DNA of 64,000 nt from positions 1,689,375 to 1,753,374 of the forward strand of contig CANLQI010000001.1 in NCBI GenBank assembly GCA_947493325.1, read 5' to 3'. A program made the translations under genes and the position numbers. How positions within the stretch are numbered: position 1 is the stretch's first letter; the number at the start of each line of letters is the position of its first letter. Positions 44,261-52,409 of this stretch are shown here, one piece after another. This DNA is from an uncultured Sphingomonadaceae bacterium. Its GTDB lineage: Bacteria; Pseudomonadota; Alphaproteobacteria; Sphingomonadales; Sphingomonadaceae. The notes under the pieces are model-generated. The model was not told the origin of the DNA. It searched no databases and saw only the letters and a program-made list of their open reading frames with translations.

Positions 44261-45241
44261 ATGACCTATCGCCAGCCACCCGAATGGGCTCCGCATGATT
44301 TTGTCTGGATCGGTTTTCCGCATGACAGCACGGAATGGCCCGAGCAGCTTGAAAACGCGCAGGGTGAAATCGCCGCCTTTGCCAATGCCGTGCAGCACAG
44401 CGGCGAACAGGTGCGGCTTGTGTGCCGGGACGCGGCCAATGCCGATGCAGCGCGCGCGCTGGTGGATGAAAAGGTTGATATCCGTATCCACCGTTATGGT
44501 GATATCTGGCTGCGCGATACCGGGCCGCTGGTAGTGCAGGATGCGCGCGGGTGCATTGAGGCACGGTTGTTCGATTTCAATGGTTGGGGCGGCAAATATG
44601 ACATGGAAGGCGACCGCGACATTGGCGCGGCAATGGCTCGCGAGGCGGCGCTGACCACGCGCAAAGCGGACTGGGTGCTCGAAGGCGGTGCAATCGATGT
44701 TGATGGCAGCGGGCTCGCAGTCACGACGGCGCAGTGCCTGCTCAATCCCAACCGCAACCCGAAGCTGATACGTGAGGATATTGAGGCGCGGCTGCGCGAC
44801 GACCTGGGCCTGGAGCGCATATTGTGGCTGGGCGATGGGCTGCAGGGTGACCATACCGACGGCCATGTCGACAATCTGGCACGCTTTGTGGGACCGAACC
44901 TGCTCGCCCTGCCCGCCGCATCGGGGGAAGATGACCCCAATGCCGCCATCTATGCCGATGCTGAGGCGCGTGCTGCGCGCTTTGGGATGGACACTGTGCT
45001 TATCCCCTCCCCCGGCCGCGTTGTGCATAATGATGAAGTGCAACCTGCCAGCCATATGAATTTCTATATCGGCAACCATGCCGTCATCGTGCCAGTCTAT
45101 GGCACAGCCTATGACGATGCCGCACTGCAGGCCATCGACATGTTGTTCCCGGACCGTAAGACGATCGGCCTGCCTGCAAGGACGATACTGTCCGGCGGCG
45201 GCAGTTTCCACTGCGCCAGCCAGCAAATGCCAACTTCATAG
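44261..45241 (+). CDS. aguA: Agmatine deiminase
   Basis: Hydrolyses agmatine to N-carbamoylputrescine and ammonia, the first half of the agmatine route to putrescine. The 326-residue guanidine-modifying enzyme shows the substrate-site WLRDTGPLVV, VLEGGAIDVDG, the catalytic GDHTDGHVDNLARF (Asp/His) and the terminal catalytic cysteine in ILSGGGSFHCASQQ. ATG 44261 (MTYRQPPEWAPHD) is the family start; the frame extends upstream only through the terminator. aguB lies 3.5 kb further along. Confidence 0.93.
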   Translation: MTYRQPPEWAPHDFVWIGFPHDSTEWPEQLENAQGEIAAFANAVQHSGEQVRLVCRDAANADAARALVDEKVDIRIHRYGDIWLRDTGPLVVQDARGCIEARLFDFNGWGGKYDMEGDRDIGAAMAREAALTTRKADWVLEGGAIDVDGSGLAVTTAQCLLNPNRNPKLIREDIEARLRDDLGLERILWLGDGLQGDHTDGHVDNLARFVGPNLLALPAASGEDDPNAAIYADAEARAARFGMDTVLIPSPGRVVHNDEVQPASHMNFYIGNHAVIVPVYGTAYDDAALQAIDMLFPDRKTIGLPARTILSGGGSFHCASQQMPTS

Positions 45242-45245
45242 AAAA

Positions 45246-45340
45246 CCGTCACTCCCGGCTTGACCGAGAGTCTATCTCCCGAAAGCTGTTATACTGTGCA
45301 ACTTAAGTGAGATAGATTCTCGCTTCCGCGGGAATGACGG
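45246..45340. repeat. Degenerate palindromic repeat, family D-like
   Basis: Outer ends ccgtcactcccg and gcgggaatgacgg, with inner gagagtctatctc and gagatagattctc, give an imperfect 90-base palindrome related to the element at 34805-34882. It lies between aguA and the glutamate-synthase-like gene. Confidence 0.7.
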
Positions 45341-45424
45341 TTCATCCCAGCACACCCAACACCCTTGCCCCGCGCAACCATTGTCCATATCACTAGGCAT
45401 AATGATTTAGGGGAGCCGTAATAT

Positions 45425-46948
45425 ATGGCCGAAACAGTAACCTGGGTGCTCGGCACTCTTGCCTATATTTTCGTATTCTGTCTCGGGCTGGCGCTGCTTG
45501 CCATCGCCGTGATGTTTATCATCGATATCACCCAGACCCGTGACGCGGTGCGCCGCAACTATCCCGTGATTGGCCGCTTCCGTGCGCTTTTCACAGAATT
45601 GGGTGAATTTTTCCGGCAATATTTCTTTGCCATGGACCGTGAAGAGCTGCCCTTTAACCGCGCCGAGCGTGACTGGGTGGAGCATGCGTGCGAGGATGGC
45701 GGCAGCACAATCGCTTTCGGGTCCACCAAGAATCTGGAAGATGTCGGCACACCGATTTTCGTCAATGCCCCCTTCCCCACCATGCGAAAGGACAAGGCAA
45801 AAACGCAGCCGATGGTCATCGGCCCGCATGCGCGCCAGCCCTATGAGGCGCCGTCCTTTTTCAATATCTCCGCGATGAGCTATGGCTCGCTGTCCGCGCC
45901 CGCCATCACGGCACTGTCGCACGGCGCGAAAATGGCGGGATGCTGGCTCAATACCGGCGAGGGCGGCATGTCCAGGCACCATCTGTCAGGTGGATGCGAT
46001 ATCATATTCCAGATCGGCACCGCCAAATATGGCGTGCGCGATGCGGACGGGAATCTGTCCGACGAGAAATTGCGCGAAGTGGCCGCACATGCCGAAGTTA
46101 AAATGTTCGAGGTCAAGCTGTCACAGGGCGCCAAACCCGGCAAGGGCGGGATACTCCCCGCCAGGAAAGTTACCGCCGAAATCGCCGAGACACGCGGCAT
46201 TCCGCAGGGCGAAGACAGCATCTCCCCCAACCGCTTTCCCGAAGTCAGCAATATTGACGAATTGCTCGATTTTGTCGGCCGTATCCGAGAAGTCACCGGC
46301 AAGCCGGTGGGTATCAAGGCAGTGATCGGTTCGACCGACTGGGTCGAGGAAATGTGTGAGAAAATCCATGAACGCGGACCGCAAAGCGCGCCCGATTTCT
46401 TCACGCTGGACAGCGGCGATGGCGGCACCGGCGCGGCGCCCATGCCGCTGATGGACAATGTCGGCCTGCTGATCGACGAAAGCCTGCCAATGCTGTCCGA
46501 CGTGCTGCACAGCTATAACCTGCGCGACAGGATAAAGATTGTCGCATCGGGCAAACGCATTACCCCCGCCGATGTCGCCTGGGCGATTTGTGCCGGCGCG
46601 GACTTCGTAAATTCGGGACGCGGTTTTATGTTCTCGCTGGGGTGCATTCAGGCAATGAAATGCAACAAAAATACCTGCCCCACCGGTATCACCACGCATG
46701 ATCCCAGCCTGCAGGACGGGCTTGATCCCACACAGAAAAAAGTGCGCGTGATGCATTACCAACGGAACCTGGTACATGAAGTCGAGGTCATCGCGCATAG
46801 CTGCGGCGTCAAAGAGCCGCGCGGGCTGCGCCGCAAGCATATCCGTATCGTGCAGGATGACGGGCGTTCCATCCCGATGGACAAATTGCACCCGCGCCCC
46901 GGGATACTGGAACGATATCGTGGCTCCGGCGTTACACAGGCAGGTTGA
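45425..46948 (+). CDS. Membrane-anchored FMN-binding glutamate-synthase-domain protein
   Basis: A 507-residue protein made of one or two N-terminal membrane helices (about residues 5-35) and a GltS-type FMN/TIM-barrel domain. FMN and substrate segments are FFNISAMSYGSLSAPA, GEGGMSRHH, SQGAKPGKGG and LDSGDGGTGAAP; the [3Fe-4S] cysteines are in LGCIQAMKCNKNTCPTGI. It lacks the glutaminase and linker domains of true glutamate synthase, so it is unlikely to make glutamate from glutamine alone. Family members of this stand-alone kind have no settled function. Confidence 0.9.
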   Translation: MAETVTWVLGTLAYIFVFCLGLALLAIAVMFIIDITQTRDAVRRNYPVIGRFRALFTELGEFFRQYFFAMDREELPFNRAERDWVEHACEDGGSTIAFGSTKNLEDVGTPIFVNAPFPTMRKDKAKTQPMVIGPHARQPYEAPSFFNISAMSYGSLSAPAITALSHGAKMAGCWLNTGEGGMSRHHLSGGCDIIFQIGTAKYGVRDADGNLSDEKLREVAAHAEVKMFEVKLSQGAKPGKGGILPARKVTAEIAETRGIPQGEDSISPNRFPEVSNIDELLDFVGRIREVTGKPVGIKAVIGSTDWVEEMCEKIHERGPQSAPDFFTLDSGDGGTGAAPMPLMDNVGLLIDESLPMLSDVLHSYNLRDRIKIVASGKRITPADVAWAICAGADFVNSGRGFMFSLGCIQAMKCNKNTCPTGITTHDPSLQDGLDPTQKKVRVMHYQRNLVHEVEVIAHSCGVKEPRGLRRKHIRIVQDDGRSIPMDKLHPRPGILERYRGSGVTQAG

Positions 46949-47019
46949 CCGGGCTTGCAATCTGAACAACGGCAGAGCCTGAAGATATTATACATCAATC
47001 ATAAACTGGGGACATACAC

Positions 47020-47886
47020 ATGAAAAAATCACTTATCCTGACCGCACTGGCCACCACAATTATTGCATCCACCGCGTTGCTTGCATCGCCTGTCTATGCT
47101 GACCATCATGCGAAAGGTGAAGCCCACAGCCTCGACAATGTGCTTGCCAATGCAACCCGCGCAGAAGATGCCGCCCGCGACAAATATCGCAACCCAAAGG
47201 AAACTCTGGAGTTTTTCGGTGTAAAGCCCGATATGACGGTGGTTGAATATGGTCCTGGTGGCGGCTGGTACACCCGCGTATTGCTGCCCTATATTGCGCC
47301 CGTGGGAAAATATATCGCGGTGGGCACCGACAGCGATGTGTTTAATTTCAGCGACCGGGCCCGTGAAGCCCGCACCAAAAGCTGGCCCGAACGTTTCCCC
47401 GCCACCGCAGCCGAATGGACCGGCGTCGATGCCGATAAAATCACCGCATTCGAAAGCGATGAAATGCCCGAAGAAATGCTGGGCACCGTTGATCGTATCC
47501 TGATTTTCCGCTCGCTGCACGGCATGATGAACGGCAACCGCGCGGACAGCGAATTGAAGTCGCTGCGCAAGATGCTGAAAGATGACGGCATGATCGGCAT
47601 TGTTCAGCATCGCGCCGATGCCGATGCGCCGTTTGCACGTTCCAACGGCTCCAAAGGCTATCTGAAACAGAAAAATGTTATTGCGCTGTTTGAAATGAAT
47701 GGTTTCGAACTCGTAAATTCCTCTGAAATCAATGCCAATCCGAAAGATACCAAGGATTACGAAATCGGCGTATGGACCCTGCCGCCGCGCCTTGCGACCG
47801 CCGATAAAAATCCTGCGGACAAAGCCAAATATGAAGCGATTGGCGAGTCTGACCGAATGACATTGCTGTTCAAAAAAGCGTCCTAA
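47020..47886 (+). CDS. Exported class I SAM-methyltransferase-like protein
   Basis: A 288-residue protein with a clear signal peptide (MKKSLILTALATTIIASTALLASPVYA) followed by a methyltransferase-like Rossmann domain: MTVVEYGPGGGWYTRVLLPYI is motif I, GKYIAVGTD the acidic-ribose strand, and VDRILIFRSLHGMM motif IV. SAM is not known to be available in the periplasm, so either the protein has lost the reaction or acts differently. No partner gene is obvious; a SIMPL lipoprotein gene follows. Confidence 0.82.
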   Translation: MKKSLILTALATTIIASTALLASPVYADHHAKGEAHSLDNVLANATRAEDAARDKYRNPKETLEFFGVKPDMTVVEYGPGGGWYTRVLLPYIAPVGKYIAVGTDSDVFNFSDRAREARTKSWPERFPATAAEWTGVDADKITAFESDEMPEEMLGTVDRILIFRSLHGMMNGNRADSELKSLRKMLKDDGMIGIVQHRADADAPFARSNGSKGYLKQKNVIALFEMNGFELVNSSEINANPKDTKDYEIGVWTLPPRLATADKNPADKAKYEAIGESDRMTLLFKKAS

Positions 47887-47969
47887 TACAAAGTAGCCAA
47901 ACAATGATTTATGTTATAGGATAACATAACATTTCATTTATACTCATCTGTTTAATACTCAGGAGAGCC

Positions 47970-48692
47970 ATGATGCGTAAATCATTGCTGTTATTATCCA
48001 CCATGTCCGCGCTGGTCCTTTCCGCCTGCTCGAATACCGATCGGCTGGTCGAGCGTGACGAAACGCTGCTGAGTATCAGCGCCACCGGAAAGGCGGAAAG
48101 CAAGCCCGATCAGGCACGCTTTACCGCCGGGATCAGCACCATTCGCGGCGGTGCAGAAAATGCGAATGAGGCCAATGCGGAGGCGATGCAGAAAGTCGTC
48201 GCCGCGCTGGCCGAAAAAGGCGTGGAGGAAAAGGATATCCAGACCCGTAATGTCTCGGTTCGACGTATCGATTACGGCCGCAACAAAGGGAAGTTTGAAG
48301 CGAATAACCAGGTCAGCGTCCGCGTACGCAAGGTGGAGGATGCGGGTGCAGTAATCGGTGCAGCCACCGCAGCGGGTGCAAACGTGCTAAGCGGTCCATC
48401 ACTGACACAATCCGATCCCGAGGCCGCAAAACTGTCCGCCCATGGCGCGGCATACAAGGCGGCCAGAGCCAAGGCAGAGGCCTATGCCGAAGCGGCAGGT
48501 ATGGAAATAATGCGCGTTATTACCATCACCGATGCCAGCAATATGAATGGCCGTTATCCTTACCCAGAAGATGCCGCCTATGAAATGGCCGAACAGGCCG
48601 CACCATCGCCAGTCGCCAACCCGCCCGTATATGGCGGCACAAATGTCGACACCGTGCGGGTAAAGGTGCAATTTGCGCTGACGCCGAAATAG
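47970..48692 (+). CDS. SIMPL-domain (DUF541) lipoprotein
   Basis: A 240-residue envelope protein. Lipobox LVLSAC at about residue 20; the SIMPL/DUF541 body has LLSISATGKAESKPDQARFTAGI, the helix ANAEAMQKVVAALAEKGVEEKDIQT, and the terminal DTVRVKVQFALTP. Members are linked to oxidative stress (E. coli YggE) and may form ring oligomers. Start is the ATG pair at 47970/47973, preceded by AGGAGAG. Confidence 0.9.
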   Translation: MMRKSLLLLSTMSALVLSACSNTDRLVERDETLLSISATGKAESKPDQARFTAGISTIRGGAENANEANAEAMQKVVAALAEKGVEEKDIQTRNVSVRRIDYGRNKGKFEANNQVSVRVRKVEDAGAVIGAATAAGANVLSGPSLTQSDPEAAKLSAHGAAYKAARAKAEAYAEAAGMEIMRVITITDASNMNGRYPYPEDAAYEMAEQAAPSPVANPPVYGGTNVDTVRVKVQFALTPK

Positions 48693-48779
48693 CGGGGCGC
48701 GCATAAAACATGGAAGCGTGGCCCGGACCTCGGCAATAGCCCTTGCCGCGCATTTTGATATGATTATATAGCACTCTTC

Positions 48780-49655
48780 ATGACCGATATTACCGTCGCC
48801 GCGATGCAGTTGTCTCTGAATGGCAGCGAAGCCGAAAATATTGACGCTGTCAGCGATCTTATCGCCCGCGCAGCACATGAAGGCGCGCAGATCATCCTGC
48901 CGCCCGAGCTGTTTTCCAGCCCCTATTTCTGTGCGCGCGAGGATGAGGCACTGTTTGCGCTCGCCCGCCCTACGGACGAGCATCCTTCCGTGCGTGCCAT
49001 GGCAAAGCTCGCAAAGCAGCTTGGCGTCGCCATCCCCACCAGTTTTTTTGAGCGTGATGGACAGCATTATTATAATTCTCTGGCGATGATTGGCCCCGAT
49101 GGCGAGGTGATGGGCGTGTACCGCAAATCGCATATTCCCGATGGTCCAGGCTATGAGGAAAAATTCTATTTCCGCCCCGGCAATTCCGGTTTCAAGGTGT
49201 GGGACGTGATGGGCACATGTATCGGCGTCGGCATATGCTGGGACCAATGGTATCCCGAATGCGCGCGCGCCATGGCGCTCATGGGCGCAGAGTTGCTATT
49301 CTACCCCACCGCGATTGGCAGCGAGCCCTATGATGCGGACCTAGACACGAGCCAAATGTGGCGCCGCGCGATGCAGGGGCATGCAGTCAGCAACTGCATG
49401 CCCGTTATCGCCAGCAACCGCATCGGGACCGAGGTGCAAAGTCCAAAAGGCGACAATGTGGACAGCGGCACGTTTTACGGTCACAGCTTTATAGCCAACG
49501 AATGGGGCGACCTGGTCACCGAATATGGCGCGGAAGAAACCGGCGTGCTTGTTGCCACACTCGATCTGAACCAGGCCCGCAAGCACCGCGCCGGCATGGG
49601 ATTTTTCCGCGACCGCAGGCCCGAGCTGTACGAACGGCTGGCGGAGGATAGATAA
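48780..49655 (+). CDS. aguB: N-carbamoylputrescine amidase
   Basis: Nitrilase-superfamily enzyme converting N-carbamoylputrescine to putrescine, ammonia and carbon dioxide. The Glu-Lys-Cys triad is visible in LPPELFSSPYF, VYRKSHIP and GVGICWDQWYPECAR. Length (291) and the GPGYEEKFYFRPGN segment are typical of AguB. It completes the route opened by aguA; the two genes are separated by three unrelated genes in the same orientation. Confidence 0.94.
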   Translation: MTDITVAAMQLSLNGSEAENIDAVSDLIARAAHEGAQIILPPELFSSPYFCAREDEALFALARPTDEHPSVRAMAKLAKQLGVAIPTSFFERDGQHYYNSLAMIGPDGEVMGVYRKSHIPDGPGYEEKFYFRPGNSGFKVWDVMGTCIGVGICWDQWYPECARAMALMGAELLFYPTAIGSEPYDADLDTSQMWRRAMQGHAVSNCMPVIASNRIGTEVQSPKGDNVDSGTFYGHSFIANEWGDLVTEYGAEETGVLVATLDLNQARKHRAGMGFFRDRRPELYERLAEDR

Positions 49656-49666
49656 GATAATGAGCG

Positions 49667-50170
49667 ATGACGAATTTTTACCCTTACCAGTTTGAGGCGC
49701 CAATATGCCATCACGATGTCGGCAGTGACAAATACCGATATAGAGTCGTTTATCTGCCCGATGCACTGAAGACCGAACTACCCCTTGGCGAGTATCCGCG
49801 GCTGCGCATCAACGGAGAAGTCGACGAATTGCCTTTTGAGGCGGCTCTTACGCCGGTTCGCGGCAAATGGTATATTCTGTTTTCCCGGGCAAGTCTTTCG
49901 AAAATAGGCAAAAATGTGGATGACATAGTGTCTGTCCGCTTCGAAATCGCTGACCAGGATGCTGTCACCGTGCCAGAAGCTCTGGATAATGCATTGCAAG
50001 GCGATGCGCATATGCAAACCCTTTGGGATAACCTGACAGCGGGTAAAAAGCGCGCGCTGGCACACCGTGTGGCCAGTGCAAAAACCGCACCGACACAAGC
50101 AAAACGCATCAGAGAAATATACGAAATCATGCTGGGAAAGCGTGACATGCGCGGAAACAAGGTAAAATGA
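49667..50170 (+). CDS. DUF1905/YdeI-type protein (OmpD-associated family)
   Basis: A 167-residue protein. The N-terminal DUF1905 half has YRVVYLPDALKTELPLGEYPRLRINGEVDELPFEAAL and KWYILFSRASLSKIGKNVDDIVSVRFEIAD; the C-terminal part (ALDNALQGDAHMQTLWDNLTAGKKRALAHRVASAKTAPTQAKRIREI) is the bacteriocin-protection YdeI/OmpD-associated helical module. Function is unknown; the family name comes from a resistance phenotype. It starts 11 bases after aguB and overlaps the phosphatase gene by four bases. Confidence 0.82.
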   Translation: MTNFYPYQFEAPICHHDVGSDKYRYRVVYLPDALKTELPLGEYPRLRINGEVDELPFEAALTPVRGKWYILFSRASLSKIGKNVDDIVSVRFEIADQDAVTVPEALDNALQGDAHMQTLWDNLTAGKKRALAHRVASAKTAPTQAKRIREIYEIMLGKRDMRGNKVK

Positions 50171-50607
50171 ATAGGGCCGACCCCACAGCCATATATAACT
50201 GGTTGTGCCTTTCAGAACGCATCACGACCTCGGGACAGCCAAGCGAAGCGCAGCTTGCCGAAATCCGTAAATTGGGTGTCCAGCATATCATCAACCTTGG
50301 CCCGCACGACCATGAGTATGCCCTGCCCGATGAAGCGGCTAGTGTGGCTGAGCTGAATATGGAATATGTCTATATTCCGGTTGATTTCAAAAACCCGACT
50401 AACAAAGATTTCGGGCAGTTTTGTGAAGCTATGGAAGAACTGAGCGACCAACCCGTCCATGTCCACTGCATCGCCAATTACCGTGTCTCAGCCTTTTTTG
50501 AACGCTGGCACCGGGAAATACGCGGCATGGATGCTGAACAGGCCCGAAATCTGCGACAAAAAGCCTGGCAAGAACCGGACCTCACTTGGCGCACCTTTAT
50601 CGGTTGA
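50167..50607 (+). CDS. Protein tyrosine phosphatase-like protein
   Basis: A 146-residue dual-specificity-phosphatase-fold protein. The P-loop HC-x5-R is intact (VHCIANYRVSAF), with the likely general acid Asp in VPVDFKNP-like VYIPVDFKNPTNKDF. The front half (ERITTSGQPSEAQLAEIRKLGVQHIINLG) matches the DUF442/beta-lactamase-hydrolase-like phosphatase subgroup. ATGA overlap with the preceding gene. Substrate unknown. Confidence 0.86.
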   Translation: MNRADPTAIYNWLCLSERITTSGQPSEAQLAEIRKLGVQHIINLGPHDHEYALPDEAASVAELNMEYVYIPVDFKNPTNKDFGQFCEAMEELSDQPVHVHCIANYRVSAFFERWHREIRGMDAEQARNLRQKAWQEPDLTWRTFIG

Positions 50608-50785
50608 ACCCACTGGATCTGCGCAGCATATCAGTCCCAGAAAACCCTGTCCTACACGGCATCCGTTCCGCTATGGTGGAGTAATGTACAATCGCCGTTT
50701 TTTGCACCGCACACTCTCTGTTGTAAATCTACATCCGTCAGGACAGCTGGTAGGGGGTGCGACTTTCGTGACTGTCGCAATAAAA

Positions 50786-51460
50786 TTACGCAGCGGCTTC
50801 GTTTAATTGCAGGGCACGGGTAAAAACGCCACCAAACATTCCAGCCGTCAGCCGGCCCGTATTCATGTTGTAGCGGCTGCAGTGATAACTATCGAGGAGG
50901 ATAGTGCCAGCCGGCATCTGATGTTCAGCAAGATGCGCAAACCGGTGCTCTGCCAGCCGCATCGCGAATCCCCGCACCAAGCTGTCATGTGCCACCTTGC
51001 CCAGCGCTATTATGACGCGCAGGTTTGGGAGCGCCGCTAATTGTCGCATCAGGTAAGGACGGCAGTTATTCGCTTCCACCCCGGTCGGGCGATTTTCGGG
51101 CGGCAGGCATTTGACCGCATTGAATATCATCGCACCGTTCAGCGTCACGCCGTCATCGGCGCTGTTGGCAAACGCGCCGCTGCTCAGGCCAAAACGGTCC
51201 AGCGTATCAAACAGCACCTGTCCCGACTGATCCCCCGTAAAGGGCCGCCCGGTGCGGTGTGCGCCATGTTTGCCAGGGGCCAGGCCGACAATGGCAAGCC
51301 AGGCCGCCGGGTCACCCCATGCGGGCACCGGCGCGCCGTGCCAGTGCGGAAACTCAGCGGCTATCTCGGCGCGATATGCGGCCAGCCGGGGGCACTGCGC
51401 GCAATCATGCGGCGGTTCGGTTTTGGGGAGCGGCATGGAGATGAGGCTTTTGCAAGACAT
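50786..51460 (-). CDS. Uracil-DNA glycosylase, family 5 (UDGb) type
   Basis: A 224-residue DNA-repair glycosylase. The N-terminal [4Fe-4S] region starts with CAQCPRL; motif 1 is VGLAPGKHGAHRTGRPFTGD, the family-5 form without the catalytic Asp of family 1; motif 2 is DSYHCSRYNMNTGRLT. It removes uracil and some other deaminated bases. Start ATG 51460, with a later MPLPKTEPPHDC methionine as an option. Divergent from folK, 23 bases away. Confidence 0.9.
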   Translation of the reverse strand: MSCKSLISMPLPKTEPPHDCAQCPRLAAYRAEIAAEFPHWHGAPVPAWGDPAAWLAIVGLAPGKHGAHRTGRPFTGDQSGQVLFDTLDRFGLSSGAFANSADDGVTLNGAMIFNAVKCLPPENRPTGVEANNCRPYLMRQLAALPNLRVIIALGKVAHDSLVRGFAMRLAEHRFAHLAEHQMPAGTILLDSYHCSRYNMNTGRLTAGMFGGVFTRALQLNEAAA

Positions 51461-51483
51461 GGCTTTAGGATAGGCACAGCGTC

Positions 51484-52014
51484 ATGAGCCATGCAACACC
51501 GCATATCTATCTGATCGCGCTGGGATCGAACCGGCGCAGCGCGCTTTATGGCGGCCCGCGTGCGGTGCTGGCACGCGCGGTAGAGGCTTTGGACGGTCAA
51601 TATCAGGTCCATGCCGTATCGCGCACGATCATGACGGCCCCCATCGGCCCCTCACAGCGCCGTTACGCGAACGCCGCCGCAGTGATCGAAACGAATCAGG
51701 CTCCTGATGCGTTACTGGTTTCGCTTAAAACCACAGAGCGCGAATTCGGAACCCGGCGCGGACAGCGTTGGAGCAGCCGGGTGCTTGATTTGGATATCAT
51801 CCTGTGGAGCGGCGGTATATGGCCCGCCCCCCGCCGCGCGGCAAATGGTGCGGTATCCTGCGCAGCCCCGCTCACCGTGCCGCACCGCGCGTTTCGCAGC
51901 CGCGCGTTTGTACTCGAACCCGCCGCACAAATCGCGCCCGGATGGCGTGACCCGGTGACGGGCCGGACAGTCCGCCAGCTCATGTTTCTGCAAAAAATGG
52001 GTAAAGCCGCTTGA
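51484..52014 (+). CDS. folK: 6-hydroxymethyl-7,8-dihydropterin pyrophosphokinase
   Basis: Transfers pyrophosphate from ATP in folate synthesis. Visible marks are IALGSNR at the start, AAAVIETNQAP, REFGTRRGQRWSSRVLDLDIILW (the metal-binding D-x-D) and VPHRAFRSRAFVLEPAAQIAP. At 176 residues it is of usual size. It is the last core gene before the tRNA-Lys gene and the island. Confidence 0.93.
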   Translation: MSHATPHIYLIALGSNRRSALYGGPRAVLARAVEALDGQYQVHAVSRTIMTAPIGPSQRRYANAAAVIETNQAPDALLVSLKTTEREFGTRRGQRWSSRVLDLDIILWSGGIWPAPRRAANGAVSCAAPLTVPHRAFRSRAFVLEPAAQIAPGWRDPVTGRTVRQLMFLQKMGKAA

Positions 52015-52082
52015 CCCGCAGGCAAAGCGTGACTAGGTGAGCGTCTGCACCAACGCATGGCGCATGACCCATGCACGATATG

Positions 52083-52158
52083 GGGCCCTTAGCTCAGTCG
52101 GTAGAGCAACTGACTTTTAATCAGTAGGTCGCTGGTTCGAACCCAGCAGGGCTCACCA
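52083..52158 (+). tRNA. tRNA-Lys (anticodon TTT)
   Basis: A 76-base cloverleaf with encoded CCA. Acceptor GGGCCCT pairs with AGGGCTC (one G-T wobble); D arm gctcagtcggtagagc; anticodon arm CTGACT-TTT-AATCAG reads Lys codons AAA/AAG; T arm ctggttcgaacccag; discriminator A, then CCA at 52156-52158. It stands at the junction between core genes and the island, a usual integrase target. Confidence 0.97.
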
Positions 52159-52216
52159 TTATTTCAATGGTTTATGGTTGATTAAGCGGCAATTTCTGCC
52201 GCGAAAATCCGTTCGC

Positions 52217-52233
52217 GGTACCAATGAGGTACC
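52217..52233. other. GGTACC-N5-GGTACC pair, left copy
   Basis: Two GGTACC hexamers 11 bases apart (52217-52222 and 52228-52233), 59 bases after the tRNA-Lys gene. The same spaced pair occurs at 61332-61348 with a different spacer. Repeated short sites near a tRNA junction are how integrase arm sites look. The rest of the 251 bases between the tRNA and hsdR shows only a GCGGCA/TGCCGC hairpin (52186-52202). Confidence 0.5.
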
Positions 52234-52409
52234 AGAGCTGCACTAAGCGGGATCCTGTTAAATTCTATCAATTTCTGCTCTGCGCCCTAGGCCCCGTTGG
52301 CGGAACATCCGTTAGCACGTTGCCAGTTCGTTTATATGCTGGCTAATTTTGGCCATCCATTTATACCTACAAGTCACACGTAAGTGATCAGCTTTTGGGC
52401 AGAGTGTTA

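Noticed and set aside
50608-50785. Possible transposase or gene remnant between the phosphatase and uracil-DNA glycosylase genes
   Set aside because: Short frames here contain no recognisable domain and no inverted ends; treated as an unremarkable convergent gap.
50786-51460. Loss of activity in the uracil-DNA glycosylase because motif 2 reads HCSRYN instead of HPS-x2-N
   Set aside because: I recall the Cys form as common among alphaproteobacterial family-5 enzymes, and all other motifs are intact, so this is probably a lineage variant.
52159-52409. Integrase gene or remnant after tRNA-Lys
   Set aside because: No frame of useful length or integrase motif exists in these 251 bases; only a small hairpin and the GGTACC pair are visible.
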